A stretch of DNA of 15,492 nt from Roseiarcus sp049514155. GTDB lineage: Bacteria > Pseudomonadota > Alphaproteobacteria > Rhizobiales > Beijerinckiaceae. Positions 15,491 through 15,492 of the stretch are shown here, piece after piece. The notes below the pieces were generated by a model, which was not told the origin of the DNA, searched no databases, and saw only the letters and a program-made list of their open reading frames with translations. The translations under genes were made by a program, and so were the position numbers. The DNA lies in assembly GCF_049514155.1 (NCBI RefSeq), contig NZ_JBEKVH010000096.1, forward strand, positions 1-15,492, read 5' to 3'. The stretch's first letter is position 1. The number at the start of each line of letters is the position of its first letter.

Positions 15491-15492
15491 GC

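Overview
The window reads as ordinary chromosomal DNA of a very GC-rich alphaproteobacterium, most likely of the order Hyphomicrobiales (Rhizobiales). The reasons are the GC-dominated third codon positions, the DUF2849 / nitrite-sulfite reductase / CysH / DUF934 sulfur cassette, the pairing of a DsbA-like thiol oxidoreductase with smc, and intergenic palindromes of the 'gtcatggccggg-cttga-...-ggccatcca' type that are common in that order. A methylotroph-type family such as Methylocystaceae/Beijerinckiaceae is a guess, not something the sequence proves. There are no insertion sequences, phage genes, CRISPR arrays, tRNAs or rRNAs.

Layout: (1) 47-490, a MarR-type repressor on the minus strand. 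(2) 765-1313, a small protein with a sigma-70 region-4-like helix-turn-helix, whose 3' end runs into an array of CTTGAC units. (3) 1314-1607, a convergent spacer with three copies of a palindromic repeat. (4) 5843-1608 (minus), an exported DsbA-like protein followed by the condensin SMC. (5) 6053-8786, ribosomal protein L19 and then the replication-restart helicase PriA. (6) 8847-11940, an HscC-type Hsp70 followed by a membrane-anchored protein with a degenerate J domain. (7) 12130-15371, a tightly overlapping assimilatory sulfate-reduction operon: DUF2849, sulfite reductase, APS/PAPS reductase, DUF934. (8) a further palindromic repeat and perhaps the last codons of a minus-strand gene at the right edge.

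How the genes work together: the four cys genes overlap by 1-14 nt and sit behind one AT-rich promoter region with a consensus -10 box and a 17-bp perfect inverted repeat, so they are probably expressed as a sulfur-responsive unit turning activated sulfate into sulfide. The Hsp70 and J-like genes form a probable specialised chaperone pair. SMC, PriA and L19 are housekeeping genes.

No clearly new defence or mobile system is visible. The most unusual points are the chaperone pair whose J-like partner lacks the HPD motif and is predicted to be in the membrane, the helical-period TTGAC array beside a sigma-region-4-like gene, and three separate genes (priA, the Hsp70 and DUF2849) whose ribosome-binding regions lie in perfect short hairpins. 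Promoter, operator and hairpin calls come from reading by eye and have not been tested by folding or comparison.
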